Below, in pieces: positions 1-11,954 of a stretch of 64,000 nt of DNA. This DNA comes from Luidia sarsii. Lineage: Eukaryota; Echinodermata; Asteroidea; Paxillosida; Luidiidae. The notes beneath the pieces are model-generated. The model was not told the origin of the DNA. It did not search any database and worked only from the letters and a program-made list of their open reading frames with translations. Position numbers and translations under genes: made by a program. Each line of letters starts with the position of its first letter. The first letter of the stretch is position 1. The DNA lies in the NCBI GenBank assembly GCA_949987565.1, contig OX465114.1, forward strand, positions 2,168,701 through 2,232,700, in the 5' to 3' direction.

Positions 1-319
1 TGTTTTGGTGGGATATTCCTCATGTCGCTGTGCCGGGTCACATATATACCGCTATCTACACGTCTCCGTCTCACTTGAAATGCTTTATCATACAAACAGG
101 CAATGCATATGGACTAACAATACACCACACCGGCCCAGCACCGATCGTGATGCATTATCTGTCTGAGCAAAAGCCTAGTAGAAGAGATAGAGTAAGAGAT
201 ACAAAAAGGGACAGGGGGCTTGTTGGATTAGGTATAAGCAGTGGCCATGATTACACTTTGGAGTAACTTTGCCAACCCAAACTTCACTGAAGTTTCCTGC
301 TAAGTACCGGTACTGAAGT
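1..319. other. No gene seen
   Basis: AT-balanced non-coding sequence with only short chance reading frames. Nothing recognised. Confidence 0.5.
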
Positions 320-453
320 AAAGACGAGGGGAATACAAGTCCCAAGCAATTGACATCACATTGCAGTGTGGTTTGTAATCCTGTTTACGCAAGGAAGACT
401 TTTTCTGCTTAGCAGATTTTTTACGCTTAAGCGGATCTATGGGATTGGGCCCT
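320..453. mobile_element. MITE family G, truncated copy
   Basis: Matches the right half of the 5.3- and 5.7-kb elements: GCAAGGAAGACTTTTTCTGC, then CGCTTAAGCGGATCTATGG and a GATTGGGCCC end. The left terminus is missing or diverged. Confidence 0.55.
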
Positions 454-1880
454 GTGTTTACAAGTCGTCATGGTCTCTTCAGAAATGTTGGCAGAACTTC
501 AGATTTCGGAATGAAAACTTGTTAACTGCACATTTAAGGCATTCTAAATCAGTTACTGACACACAACTACATGTCCTGTACGTGTTTACACTAAAAAAAA
601 GTCAGTTGACGCTGAAAAAAAATGAGAGAATTTAGCGTATAGCATCGGACGTTGTACAATAAACAGTTCCTCCCTTCACACGATCGTTTGTCAAGGGTGG
701 CGAAGATTTGTCGGAGGTCCGGACCTACAGCAAAATCTCTCAAGGGTTCACCAGGGACGTCTGTCACTGTCACAAGCATTGGTAACCTTTCACACGGTGG
801 CACTTTTGTAAGACTTCTCATGCATGAGATATTTTCTCAAGCCTTGCAACTTGCAAGTTTTTTTCAGCATCGTCTGAAAAGGCCTTAATATCACAGTGCT
901 TTTACAGTTTTTGTTCAGGGGGAAGTTTTTGTTCAGGGAAAAAGAAAGAATGTCGGTGCCTTGCTTAACAAGGACCACACATGGGACTTGAACAAAAAGA
1001 CATGTCCAAATGGTGCACGGCATGTCTGCTGAACTGGTGTGACTATTTTCAATGTCAAAATTGCATTAGAGTCAAGCCCAGGAACAACAAGTAAAATTGG
1101 CCGACCGGAGAAAAGGAGGACTGCAATGTACAACTGATAAAAACCCTCAAAACTCCTGTCTGATTTCAATGACCAATCTGAAAAGAGTAACGTATCTATC
1201 CTTGCTGGAGCTTTGGCTAAGGTATTCTAGCTGCTTAGCAAAACATACACCAGTTGAATAGGGTAAGAAAACATGTTGGAAACAGATTACTTCCAATGCA
1301 AACAGGCAAATCTCAAGAGAGTAGACAACCTGACATGTCAGTCCAGGCTGGACCTTTCCCACAGGTAAATGCAAGTTACATTTTTTTTCAGACTTGGCAA
1401 ATACTTACATATCCCACAGAGCCATAGATGCATATCCCCTGTCCCTGATCAGACCGAGTGAACCAGCTCACAGTGACATTCAATCAATACTGAGGTATCT
1501 GCATGTACATCTACATCAGTACATGTACAACAGTGCACCGTGAGATGGCCCACACACTAACAGGCTTGGCATTAGTTGCCTGTACCAAGGAGCTCCTTGC
1601 CTGTACACAGGGCATTTGTGATAATGCACAAAGGCCACTTTTACTGTACAGTATGTGGCCCGACAGTGAGATTCCATTGTAAGGCTAACTGCCATTTTGG
1701 AGTCGGGTTTTTTTGAACAGCCGAGTAGCCCCTGTACTCAGTCTCAGACTAGCCTCCACTCCAGGCAGTCCAATCTCTGAGGGTGTTGGCCCCAACTGAA
1801 CGCAAAGTTTGTCACTTTGTGGTGAAGACCCCAGGTGTGGCTTGAAAAGTGGAAATTACACACAATTCTATGGAATTGGG
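454..1880. other. Non-coding, no gene seen
   Basis: Short overlapping reading frames on both strands with no family resemblance or splice structure. Several ACATGTAC palindromes near 1505-1535. Nothing else recognised. Confidence 0.45.
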
Positions 1881-1882
1881 TT

Positions 1883-2762
1883 GAGTTCTACCTCGGTGAT
1901 TGAGATCTATCCAGGTGATTTAGAACTACATGTATCTGGGTGATTTAGAACTACATGTATCTGGGTGATTTAGAACTATGTACATCAGTACATGTACATT
2001 GTATTTGGGTGATTTAGAACTACATGTATCTGGGTGATTTAGAACTATGTACATCAGTACATGTACATTGTATTTGGGTGATCTAGAACTACATGTATCT
2101 GGGTGATTTAGAACTATGGTACATGTATCTGGGTGATTTAGCACTATGTACATCAGTGCATGTACATTGTATTTGGGTGATTTAGAACTACATGTATCTG
2201 GGTGATTTAGAACTATGTACATCAGTACATGTACATTGTATTTGGGTGATCTAGAACTACATGTATCTGGGTGATTTAGAACTACGGTACATGTACATGT
2301 ACATGTACATGTATATTGTATTTGGGTGACTACATTGTATCTGGGTGATTGCGTTCTATATGTGGGTGATTGAGGTCTATCTGGGTGATTGAGGTCTATC
2401 TGGGTGATCAAGGTCTATCTGGGTGATTGAGGACCATCTGGGTGATTGAGTTCTATATCTGGGTGACTGAGGTCTATCTGGGTGATTGAGTTCTATATCT
2501 GGGTGATTGAGGTCTATCTGGGTGATCAAGGTCTATCTGGGTAAATGAGGACCATCTGGGTGATTGAGTTCTATATCTGGGTGATTGAGGTCTATCTGGG
2601 TGATTGAGTTCTATATCTGGGTGATTGAGGTCTATCTGGGTGATTGAAGTCTACATGTATCTGGGTGATTGAGGTCTATCTGGGTGATTGAAGTCTACAT
2701 GTATCTGGGTGATTGAGGTCTATCTGGGTGATTGAAGTCTACATGTATCTGGGTAATTGAGG
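1883..2762. repeat. Minisatellite, 19-25-bp unit with 69-bp higher-order repeat
   Basis: Tandem variants of TATCTGGGTGATTGAGGTC. The left half alternates with a TACATCAGTACATGTACATT block. Starts of that block at 1981, 2050, 2149 and 2218 show a 69-bp higher-order period with one 30-bp insertion. The right half (from about 2330) is simpler 19/21-bp units with recurring TATATCTGGG and CTACATGTATCTGG variants. The 161-residue minus-strand reading frame here (HPDTCSSKSPKYN repeats) is a by-product of the array. Confidence 0.9.
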
Positions 2763-4965
2763 AATATTGCCATTTTACCAAAGGAATTGTTGCATGAAAT
2801 ACCACTCAGTGAAACTCGACACTTATGTAGATACAGAATTTATTAAAGACAAAGCTTAAAGAGTTCAAGATTTCAACAAGTAGAAAGAATGGATCGATAT
2901 AAAAAAAGCAAATATTAGCCTCTGTGCGTCATACATGCATAGAATGAATGGTCATTATTTCTCAAATGCCACTTCCAAGCAGGATAAAGGAGGTGGTGAT
3001 GGTCTTAAATTGCATCTTGTTCAGAACTTAGCACTCTTGGTTAGTCAAAAATTTGAGGCAACGGTGAATAATACATTTTTTGTTTAAATCATAGTACTAG
3101 TGATTAATTTGTTTACACATAAACAGAAGTAAATTCCTCTATACAAGGTAAAATGCTGATGGCTGCTCTAAAATTTCACAGACGTCAATTTCTACGGACC
3201 TAAAAAAGCTATCAGTATCTCTTATGAAGCCAGAAACACAATGTAGATCCCATAGTGATGTATTCAGACCACACAAGGTGTGCGTAGTTCCATTGGCATC
3301 TACATTTGTTCTAAGTAAACTGCATAATCATAATCGATAAACAAACATTTATACTATATAGAACAGAAGGTGACCGAGGTTACCAATCAAATCCGAAAAA
3401 CAGAATTCCATGACTTTTAAAATGAGGCAGTTTTCCACGACATTTACCCCGACAATTTGGTAGCTTTTAAAGTCCATGCCACAGACGAGACAAGAATTTT
3501 TAACAACTTTGAACAAATTTACTTTCCGAAGGACAACAAGTCAACATTTGCCTCAAAGAAAGGGATACCCCCAAAAATACATCTACCCAGAACCTGGATT
3601 GAATGTCTTGTTCCTTCTCCCCCGACTCAAAGTCTCAATTTCCAATGACACTTAAAAATGGCTTTTTCAATGTTGATCTTCCCCCTAACTTTTCTGTTTA
3701 TGAAATTTAAGAAAAGTGGTTGGTATTCTTCAGTTGAAGTACTGAATATCCTGATGTTTCTATACAATTAGACAAGCATGGCAAAAAAACGGCTGACCAC
3801 GAAGGCAGACAGGGATTGACAAACCTCGGCCACAACCACACGGCAAAGCCAATGTAAATGACACCAAAGCTGTGTCCCCACTGGACTTATTTTGGGTAAA
3901 CTAACCGAGCAAATGGGTAAACTTGACCATTTTAAGTCCAGTGCGGACAGCCCAGGAAGTTTTCCTCCCAGGTAACTTACCCGGCTCGTACGGGTAGTCT
4001 AACCGACTGACTTGTGCACGGTTAAAATGGACCAGGTCAGTTTAACCGAGTCTAAAACTCCAATGTGAACACGATGTCATGCGTTTGTATACGCCAGTCG
4101 ATTATGGTTAATTAGTGCAGACGCCGGGAAGATTTACCCATTGGAATGTTACCCACATCCAGTGCGAACATGGCTCAAGACAAAAAAAAACCAGACTGTT
4201 AAAAGACAAAAACTCAAAATCCCACAAATAACTGGGAGACACACTCAAATATCTTCCTGAGTCCTGAGATGGTATAAAACAGCATAGTGTATACGATTGA
4301 AAAACAAAATATGGTAAACTTTGTACACGTACCCAAAATATATATATTCTTTATATCATAATTGCGTAAAAATGTAGGGACTCTATCTGTACACATTTCA
4401 TTATACCACATGCATTTGTACAGTATTTGTTCTGGTTGCGTTTTACAAAGAAGGCCTTTTCTTTTTCAAGCACCACAACACATACAGTCCTACTGGTAAT
4501 TTTTGCACAGCTCCTGAATCTTACCAAGGTGACCCAACCGATTTTCTCATTTACTGTACAGCACCATGGCATGATGGCATAACCCCCCCCCCCCAAAAAA
4601 AAATACCCATCCAACTAAATTTGTAAGGAGCATGTATTGCAAGAATCTCAGAGACTCTTTAGAAATGGCATAGAGTGCAATGGCGCAGAACACTTCCTAA
4701 ACCATTTTTTTTCACAAAGCACCATCTACATGTACTTGTACCCTGTAAAAGTTTTTTAAAAGCCAGTTCAACGTATCTCTTTAACAATAGACTGTACAGT
4801 ATCAAAGCTGCAGCAGAGTGTGAAGGGCTAGGGCATTGGGTATTAATTCTAAAGATACCAGTGAAGCCTGCCAGTTTTCTAGTTTGGGATTGAAATACGG
4901 TAGACTCGCATGAACCTGGTTTCCATGACAAACAAAGTAGGTCAGAATAGAATCAATGTGGGTGA
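2763..4965. other. Non-coding AT-rich stretch
   Basis: No exon signature. It contains a C-run/A-run junction at 4583-4603 and TTTAACCGAGT/GGTAACTTACCCGGC repeats around 3890-4150. All reading frames are short and unlike proteins. Confidence 0.45.
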
Positions 4966-5130
4966 CCCCCCCCCCCCCCCCCCCGAAAAAAAGGTTTTTG
5001 AATAGCGATTCAAATCGCGATTCAAATCGCGATTATTTTCGTAGTGGGTAACGGCCCTTATGCGAGGAACAAAAACCTCCCCGAAAGATATTTTGTTTCT
5101 AATCATGATTCTAATTGTGATCTAGTACAC
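4966..5130. repeat. AATCGCGATT-type dispersed repeat fragment
   Basis: A 19-C run is followed by G, A7 and tandem AATCGCGATTC palindromes at about 5005-5035. The same motifs recur near 11405-11450 and 25065-25190, indicating one dispersed family. Confidence 0.5.
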
Positions 5131-5335
5131 TGGATCAAGGCACAGTGGTAAGAAATGTGGCTGCAAAATGTAAGGCACCTGAGCTAAACTGATGCCCTTC
5201 AGTTTGTCCTACATGCCCTAGGCCTAATTTAGTAATAGTAATACCCCAAGTCAGCCTCATATGTCAGCATATATTCTAGCCTAGCTACCTTCACCATGAA
5301 TAGACTGAATTGTCACACCATGGCCACACAACAAG

Positions 5336-5580
5336 CCCCAATTTCATAGAACTGATTTAAGCGTGAAAATCTGCTAAGCAGGAAAAGTCTTCCTCATGTA
5401 AGCTGAATTACAAACAGCAGCAAGATGCAATGTCAATCACTTTTGACTTGTATTCCACTCTTCTTTACTTAGCATGAAACAAAAGTGACATTTTGGGTAA
5501 GCAAGGGAATCCTGTGGCTCATGACGCTTTGTGCTTAAGTAAATATTGGCGCTTACGGTAAGCAGTTCTATGAAAGTGGC
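5336..5580. mobile_element. MITE family G, full copy
   Basis: Inverted termini: left CCCCAATTTCATAGAACTG...TTAAGCG; right CGCTTACGGTAAGCAGTTCTATG, which reads back as the same end. The interior holds GAAAATCTGCTAAGCAGG, itself near-palindromic. About 245 bp with no coding capacity. Confidence 0.75.
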
Positions 5581-5716
5581 ACCAGATCTGTGGGCAACTC
5601 CAGAGAGTGCTGCAGAGCACAAAGCAATCCTCAGGCAAATCTCAGGTCACCTAATTTCAGACTGTGGAAACAGGAATCGCACTGCTACATGCCTATTGAC
5701 AAGTTGTTACACTTCT

Positions 5717-5958
5717 GGGGCCAATTTCACAGAGCTGCTTAAGCGTGAAAATCTGCTAAGCACGAAATTTCTCCCCCTGGTTAAAACGAGATTGCCAACC
5801 ATATTTCACTTGATGCTTGTTGTACTTGACTCATATTCTACTATTAGTTGCTTCATGTGAAATACAAGTGGATTTTTGGCTGGCAAACTGATTCTTTTGA
5901 GGAAGATTTTTCAAGCTTAAGCAAATGTTGGTGCTTAAGCGGCTCTATGGAAATGGCC
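5717..5958. mobile_element. MITE family G, full copy
   Basis: Left end GGGGCCAATTTCACAGAGCT...GCTTAAGCG; right end GCTTAAGCGGCTCTATGG...AAATGGCC in inverse order. It is 242 bp and lies only 136 bp from the previous copy in the same orientation. Confidence 0.78.
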
Positions 5959-6550
5959 AGTGATTAAACACTGCCTAGGTGCCAATTCCATTACTCAGTA
6001 TGGTCTGTGTACCTCCATGGTCTGAAACAGCACTGGTCCTGAATCCAGGATTCAATATGTCTCTCTGGATGGCTGGGTGCTATGCATTCAACCCCACACC
6101 CACTGTCATGCCAATGTTGAGCCCATAGGTCCATGCCAGGTGTGCAGCCATGCAGAAGCACAGACCTCTACCCTCAAAAGGCTGGCACAATGACAGGCAC
6201 ACTCAGCACAATCAAACATATATGTATCCCTCAAACTCTGTCTAACCCTAAGGCCTAAGGCCTATACTTTTTCACATTGCTGCTTAAAACCCATTGCTTC
6301 ACCACCACGCCTGAACCATCACAAAACCAGGACCGGTTTGTCATTCATAGGCCATTATTTCAGTTCCTAGTCCTACCCATGACAACCAAATTTTTTTTTT
6401 TTAATAATGCGCTATTTTCATACCTTCAAACAAGTAAAGGAAAACTGACTCGGAACAATTTGGAAAAAAAAAAGGAAAAATAAAAGAGAATGTCACTTTT
6501 TCAACATTTTCAAAACTTAGACTATTGGGAACAATACAAACCTGGGAAAT
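5959..6550. other. Non-coding
   Basis: Short poly-T and poly-A runs (6388-6402, 6464-6480). A fragment GGAAAACTGACTCGGAACAA at 6438-6457 resembles the tail of SINE family 1. No gene seen. Confidence 0.4.
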
Positions 6551-6554
6551 AATT

Positions 6555-6770
6555 AAACAATGAGTGTACAAGCGAGTCAAACCTGGCACAATTGGACGCC
6601 TGTGTGGCTTTTGTCATCTGCACATTTTTTGGTGGTAGGCTGAAAAGAGTCTTTGTTTAAAACTTGGACAATAGTGGTGCCTGGATTCAGAGGGCCCCAT
6701 GCATAACAACACCATTGGTGCTCAGAATTTGGGGAATACCAGCGACTTTGCCCAAAAAATGCAAAATTTG
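6555..6770 (+). repeat. Dispersed repeat family R4
   Basis: Begins GTGTACAAGCGAGTCAAACC, continues with CTGTGTGGCTTTTGTCAT, a GGTAGGCTGAAAAGAGTCTT segment and ends near ATTCAGAGGGCCCCATGCAT plus about 40 bp. Diverged copies lie at 17870-17945 (minus), 20925-21540, 29605-29830 and 33290-33450 (minus). Class unknown. Confidence 0.7.
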
Positions 6771-6814
6771 CCACTCATGCAGAATTTTAAGGCGACTGAG
6801 TCTACATGTATAAA

Positions 6815-6915
6815 TGTTTTGGCTAAGGCTGGAAATCACACACAAGTCTATGGGAAGTGACTTCAGCCACTAAATAGCGGCTTCCATAGACTTATGTGAA
6901 TATGAAGGTCGTAGC
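6815..6915. mobile_element. Short palindromic MITE, family M
   Basis: Near-palindrome of about 100 bp: CACACAAGTCTATGGGAAGT and, inverted, CTTCCATAGACTTATGTGA. Related copies at 35695-35800 and 41395-41515. Confidence 0.55.
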
Positions 6916-7338
6916 CAATGAATTTGGACACGACCTAATAAAGCATATATAGTATCTTTTCTCTCTCACCACACCGTTTGTTAGTTGGTTTTTTCACACC
7001 ACACCGTTTGTTAGTTGGTTGTTTCACAACTCCATTGCATGGATATATACTCACAAATATCACCCTGTTACAAATCTGACCATTCTGTGCATAGATCTAC
7101 ATATGAACACCCTCACCCATTCCCCAATATACATAATACCATTCGTTGAGTGAAGCAACAACATTAATGGAAATCATGGGCAAATCTTGTTAAACATTAA
7201 CTGCATCATGGTTTTTCATACGGGATTGCAAGTTCATGTTGAGGTTCTCCTTATCCTAAATACACTTTAAAATTACCTCCAGAAAAAAAATTGCTCAAAA
7301 TTCAACGTTGCACTATCATGCTTACATGCAAATCCGTT
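6916..7338. other. Intergenic sequence beyond the likely gene end
   Basis: A tandem duplication TTCACACCACACCGTTTGTT (about 6966-7025) is present. No C2-domain exon or other coding signature was found in the minus strand from here to position 1. Confidence 0.4.
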
Positions 7339-7752
7339 TTTAATTGTCAAAGGAAAAGCAGAAAGGATTCTGATTCAAATGACGTCAAATAGTAAAATAC
7401 ACCCAAAATTTCAAAGCTTAATAATATATAAAATCAAGAAGCTGCATTGAGAACATTTAGAGTACACTTATAGCTATGAATCGATAATGTCAACATCTTC
7501 AAGGCATAAATGATGGTGGATCTTGAAAGAACGCAGTGTGCCTGCGTAGTGCATAGAACTGACAGCAGAGCTACCCTTGTAGGACCATCGAGCAAGGGGC
7601 CTTCTCCTTAAAAGAATGCCAGGTGCATGAGAACTGCAGGACAATGAACAACACTCTGGGGGGCACGGACCTTTCGAGTCTTAAGGTCGAGGATGAGAGG
7701 GCAGACGGGTTGACAAACTAGGGGGACGCCCTTCCCGTCAGGCATCCGGCCA
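7339..7752 (-). other. Likely 3' UTR with possible poly(A) signal ATTAAA
   Basis: Minus-strand sequence after the stop codon stays GC-rich for about 250 bp and then becomes AT-rich. The first plausible signal is ATTAAA on the minus strand at 7344-7339. No AATAAA occurs between the stop and this point. If it is used, the UTR is about 410-430 nt. No transcript evidence is available. Confidence 0.35.
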
Positions 7753-9809
7753 TCAATTGTTGCCTTCATTCACGTCCTCTTGCGGCGAGCTTTGCAGCTC
7801 CCAGCCCACTTTGGGTTCGTACATGGGTCCCAGCATCTGCGGCATTTCCGCCTCGTCGTCAGCGTCCTCCTCCTCCTCCTCGCTGCCCTGATCAGGCAGC
7901 TGCAGCTGTTCGCTGACAACGATGGAGGGGATGGACAGCTTGCTGAGGTCAAACGGCGAGCTCCGGCTGCGGTTGCTGCTCTCCAGCGAGCGCGACGACT
8001 GGTCTTCCTCCGAGACCTCCAGGATGGTGGACAGGTCACTATCGGAGCTGCTGCAGTAGGAGAAGTTCGGGTGGCGGGCAGCACGCCCTCCGTTGATGCC
8101 CCGCGGCTGGGATCTCCTAGGAGAATCACCTTCAGAGTCGCTGTCGTCATCGGAGGTAGAGTCCGAGCTGGAGTCATCGCCCACCGCTGGGTTCAAGACA
8201 TACATGCCTTTGTTCCTCTCCGAGATCAGGACGGGACCGGCGCTGACGACGCGAGGCTGGGGGGTTGACGAGGATCGTCCCCCCGGACGTCTCCCCCGCA
8301 GGGATCGAGGAGGTCCTAAGGAGGACTTCCATTGCTGGACTTTCATGGCGGCAAAGTCCGGCCTTGGAATGAGCTTCTTCGGGGCGGGCTTGATGACAGA
8401 GGCAACAGCTACGGGACCTGCAAGCCCTGTTATGCCGTCCCTTGATGGACGATCAGGCACTGATGCCGTCGCTGTCACATTCTCATCAGAGCTGCGGTCT
8501 GAGTCGATCCAGGAGGAGACGGAGCTTGAGACGTCGCTGTCTGAACGGACCCCAGCGGCGTCCCTCTCGTCGTGTCCCCGAGGTTTGACAATCTCGGGCT
8601 TCGTGACTTGAGATGGCTGCTTGGAGGTCCGCGGCTGCAAACTATCCGACCGGTGGGCGGCCTTTGGAGCCTCCCCTCGGTTCAGAGAGTCCTCATCGGA
8701 GCTGGTCGAGGAGGACCTTGTGAGGAAGGCCGGCGGAGCCTCCTTGTGGACCTCCTCCATCAGCTGCTGCATCAGGGTCTGGTTCTTCTTCAGCTTGGTC
8801 TGAAGCTGCACCTCCTGGAAGTCCGGCGAGGAGCTGCGGAGGTCCCAGTCCAGCTCCAGCTCGCAGAGAGAGTCGCTGCCGTCCGACGGAGTGCTGACCG
8901 AATCGCTGGAGGAATCATCCAGGGCGAGGCTGTGGCTTCGGGCCAGTGGCTCGGTGGCGTCGGTGCTGCCGTCGTTTGGCTTCTCAGAGAGGGCTTTCTG
9001 GATGGCCCGGAGCTCCCGGTCCTCAGCGTTGGACCAGTTTCCCAGCGGCTGGCTCAGGAAGGCACCGCTCTCGCTTAAGTACAAGCTGTTGAGTGAGTAG
9101 AGCACGTCCGTGGCTCTCAACAAGTCAGGGTCCTGAGCCTCAGAGGGCTCGGGGAATCTCCAGGCGCCAGCTGCAGAGGAGGTCCCCGCGCCACTCGCTG
9201 GATATTTCAAGAGCAAAGCCGCATCAAGGGCATCTGTGAGAGAGCCTTTAGGGTCGGAGGGCAACAATCCTGAGTCTTCCGAGGGTTGAAATCCGGTGGC
9301 TTGACTTCTGGACGACTCCCCCCTCGCGTCGGGCAGCTCGGCCAGATAAAGTCCGGTTTCGTTGGAGCCAGTGCCGTCCCAGCTGACCGAGTCCCTCGGG
9401 CCGCACTTCAGGGGCTGAGCCTTGGGGCGTGAAACGCCGAGACCTCCTGCCTGACCGATCTGCACCTCGTCCTCGCCGATTCCTCCCTGCTCCCCAGAGA
9501 GCTCCGTCTCACCGAGAAAGAATCCGCCAAGGGGCAGCGTCTGGGTGGAGCTGTCTACGGTCACGTCCGCGCCCCAGCTACGGCGGGGCCGCTCCAGGGG
9601 CGAGGGGAAAGCAAAGCCCAGCGAGGAGAGGGACGGATCCAGCAGGCCCAGACCCGACGGCGACGGGAAGAGATCCCGGGGGGAGAGGTTGGGCGAATCG
9701 GAGGCAGAGCTGGTGCCAGTCTGGCCACTGCACTGCGAGTCCTCAAGGCCACTGTCCGAGAACACAGACACTCCCTTCTCCCCAGACATACCTTCATGGC
9801 TCTGGCGTG
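7753..9809 (-). CDS. Terminal exon: long Ser-rich acidic tail of the Slp/Slac2-type protein
   Basis: The exon gives 684 codons (residues 238-921) and ends in TGA at 7753-7755. It is GC-rich, unlike the AT-rich surroundings, and open over 2 kb, as expected of real coding sequence. Visible parts are phosphorylation-type Ser/Thr clusters (SNRSRSSPFDLSKLS, SSSDSDLSTILEVSEED), a possible short coiled coil (LQTKLKKNQTLMQQLMEEV), a Pro/Arg-rich basic stretch (PPRSLRGRRPGGRSS) and a near-terminal acidic run (GSEEEEEDADDEAE). No domain is recognised; long disordered linkers are usual in Slp/Slac2 proteins. The acceptor is CTGCCATCAG at 9810-9812 behind a CT-repeat tract; a second AG eight bases downstream would break the phase. 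An internal methionine at 9789 could start a short isoform. A cryptic donor leading to C2 exons beyond the left edge cannot be excluded. Confidence 0.86.
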
Positions 9810-9812
9810 CTG

Positions 9813-9889
9813 ATGGCAGGACAACGAGAGAGACGGAGGACAGAGAGAGAGAGAGAGGAGGGGGGGGAGAGAGAGAGAAAAGAAATGGA
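9813..9889 (-). promoter_or_regulatory. CT-repeat polypyrimidine tract of the terminal-exon acceptor
   Basis: On the minus strand this is a CT-dinucleotide repeat with an eight-C run, directly upstream of the CTGCCATCAG acceptor. No AG occurs in these 77 nt, so the first AG after the tract is the predicted splice site. A microsatellite is therefore acting as the polypyrimidine tract. Confidence 0.6.
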
Positions 9890-10814
9890 CTTTGAATTAA
9901 GTACTCTCTTCAACTCTCTCATCAACATGCATTGCTGTCAAAGGTCAGGTATGGTAGTTACAGTCATCCTCTGCACAGCATGTAGTCTCCGTCTCTCCTG
10001 CTAAGATCCAGCGAGTGAGTTTGCCTTCCAAACCTCCGGCTTAGAGGTTTTCTTTCCCTTTGCAAACCTTCATGAGCAAACATGCCAGACAAAATTGGCG
10101 CTGAGAAGGTACCCACACTATTCCAAAGCACAATTCAGTCCACACATTATACATAGCCATTCCAGTGGGAAAAAAAAGTGTTGCACATCAGAACGCACGT
10201 GACTGAGCACAACACTTGCCCCACAATGCCCAGATCAACCACGGGTAACCTCACAAAGTCTGTGCGTGCAGTTGAGTGTCATCAGTGTAGCATGTGACCC
10301 GGCAGTACAACCGAGGCTCGTGAACTGCACGTTCCTGAGCACAAAAGAGACTGCATACTGTACATTCTTAGCCAGCATTTTACCTAGGATTTGCAAGACA
10401 AAGGTCTACAGAGTTGTGACTGGTCAGCAATAACAAGGGCCCTAGCTGCAAGCTATGAAAGCCTACAAAATCAAGCACATTATTCGACTTGACTTATAAA
10501 TCTAAGTTACAACTAGCATGGATTTGATAACAGTAACCTATGTACATTTAATATTAAAAGCACAAATTCACCATCTGTGGTGGTCCTATAAATTATATAT
10601 TTATGCGCTATACAAATAAACTGTACACAAGGGGTATTCAATTTCCAAGGCCATTTTACTATAACAGCTCTTGTATTTCCGTGTAGAGTGCTGCACATCT
10701 TTGCATCTATAGGCACATTTAACTACTGTACATCAGCACATGAACGTACCCGGTATAATATGTACAGCACATTAAATGTAATACCAAATAATGACATACA
10801 AAGTCCTGTGCAAC
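9890..10814. other. Intron sequence, no feature seen
   Basis: Part of the 6.9-kb intron between the 16.8-kb and 9.8-kb exons. AT-rich, with ATGTACA palindromes around 10540 and 10730-10770. No further exon is needed to keep the reading frame. Confidence 0.45.
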
Positions 10815-11117
10815 CAGGGCTCGACCTTAGCACTAGCCCGGCGGTCATTGTCTAGTAAAAACAGCCATGGGCTAGTAAAATGACCCACTTTGCTAGCCCA
10901 GTGGACTAGTAAAAAATAGATAGCGGTGTGGCCGCAAAAAATAATGCGGGCGGGGATGAGAAAGTAGAAACTAATAATTTGTTTTACTTGACCTGATAAC
11001 CTTGTTTTAAAATCAATATTAATTTTTCAGGGCTAGTAAAACTTGCTGCGGGCTAGCCAAAAACTCAATTTACTAGCCCGGTAGGCTAGTAAACAAAAAC
11101 CTTAAGTGCGAGGCTTG
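10815..11117. mobile_element. hAT-like MITE with 8-bp target duplication (family L)
   Basis: Inverted ends CAGGGCTCGACCTTA and, at the right, TAAGTGCGAGGCTTG, which is the diverged complement. Flanks TGTGCAAC (10807-10814) and TGTGTAAC (11118-11125) form an 8-bp target duplication with one mismatch, as expected for hAT elements. The interior repeats GGGCTAGTAAAA/CTAGCCC several times. 303 bp, non-coding. Relative at 34690-35010. Confidence 0.72.
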
Positions 11118-11399
11118 TGTGTAACGATTAAAAAGCCACTGTTGAGCACTGTTGTGATATCAAGCCATTTACCCTCCTTCAGTTTTTATTGAGAAGAGTG
11201 CAAATGGATGCCGTGGTAATGAATATGCAATGTCAATTGTTGGAAATGTATGAGAAAAGGTACACAGCCTACCTGACCATGTGGGATGTGAATAAAGAAT
11301 TCAACAACCTATTGAATATGCATTGGATCTCATAAGCTAAACAGTAAGCGACATTTTTCTACCAGATTCAGGGATATCCCACTGCCCCCCCCCCAAAAA

Positions 11400-11790
11400 A
11401 AAACAACCTGTGATTAATTGGATCATGATTTGAATCACGATCCAAACTCCACTTTGTTGCAGACAGCCGGACACAATGAATGCAATTATTGGTGGGATTT
11501 CAATCGTAATTTGTGCTCGACTATTAGAGTGACTTTTCTGAAAAGTCGCATTTTCATTTTGCAACACCGTGCATGTGGGAATGCTCCGTAGAAATTGCAC
11601 TTTTTCTTTTAATCCCACAATGCACCACTTGCGCTCTGACAGACAGGAAGTGCCGTGCGTGTTTGTATGTCTCCCTGAAAGGGCTACCCTTGGCCACCCT
11701 CAAGGACATAAGCACCATTTGACATTCAGTCACCATAACAGTGATATTTGTTTACAATATACGCATGTCTAGTGATTTCATTGAGTGGAA
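11400..11790 (+). repeat. Dispersed repeat family C, copy 1
   Basis: Carries ATCATGATTTGAATCACGAT, CTCTGACAGACAGGAAGTGC and GGCCACCCTCAAGGACATA. The same blocks occur in reverse complement and reverse order at 24885-25190. The preceding C-run/A-run (11385-11403) may mark an end. Confidence 0.6.
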
Positions 11791-11954
11791 ATGTCATTCA
11801 ATGTGGGGCCTGCCCTTTCAACCACCACAAAATGTAGCGGTGCACACTTAGTGATTTTCCTGATTGCCTTTTTGGATAAGAAAATGCCATTTTCGCTGTT
11901 CCCTCAAAACATGCGATTATTAAACACCACTTCAAAATGCGACTATCAGTGGGA

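Noticed and set aside
1926..2411. 161-residue frame with HPDTCSSKSPKYN repeats
   Set aside because: By-product of a 69-bp (23-codon) higher-order minisatellite; no start context, splice sites or family.
1..7338. C2-domain exons that would make the gene a true synaptotagmin-like protein
   Set aside because: No DPYVK-type or calcium-loop pattern was found on the minus strand in this stretch; they may lie beyond the edge.
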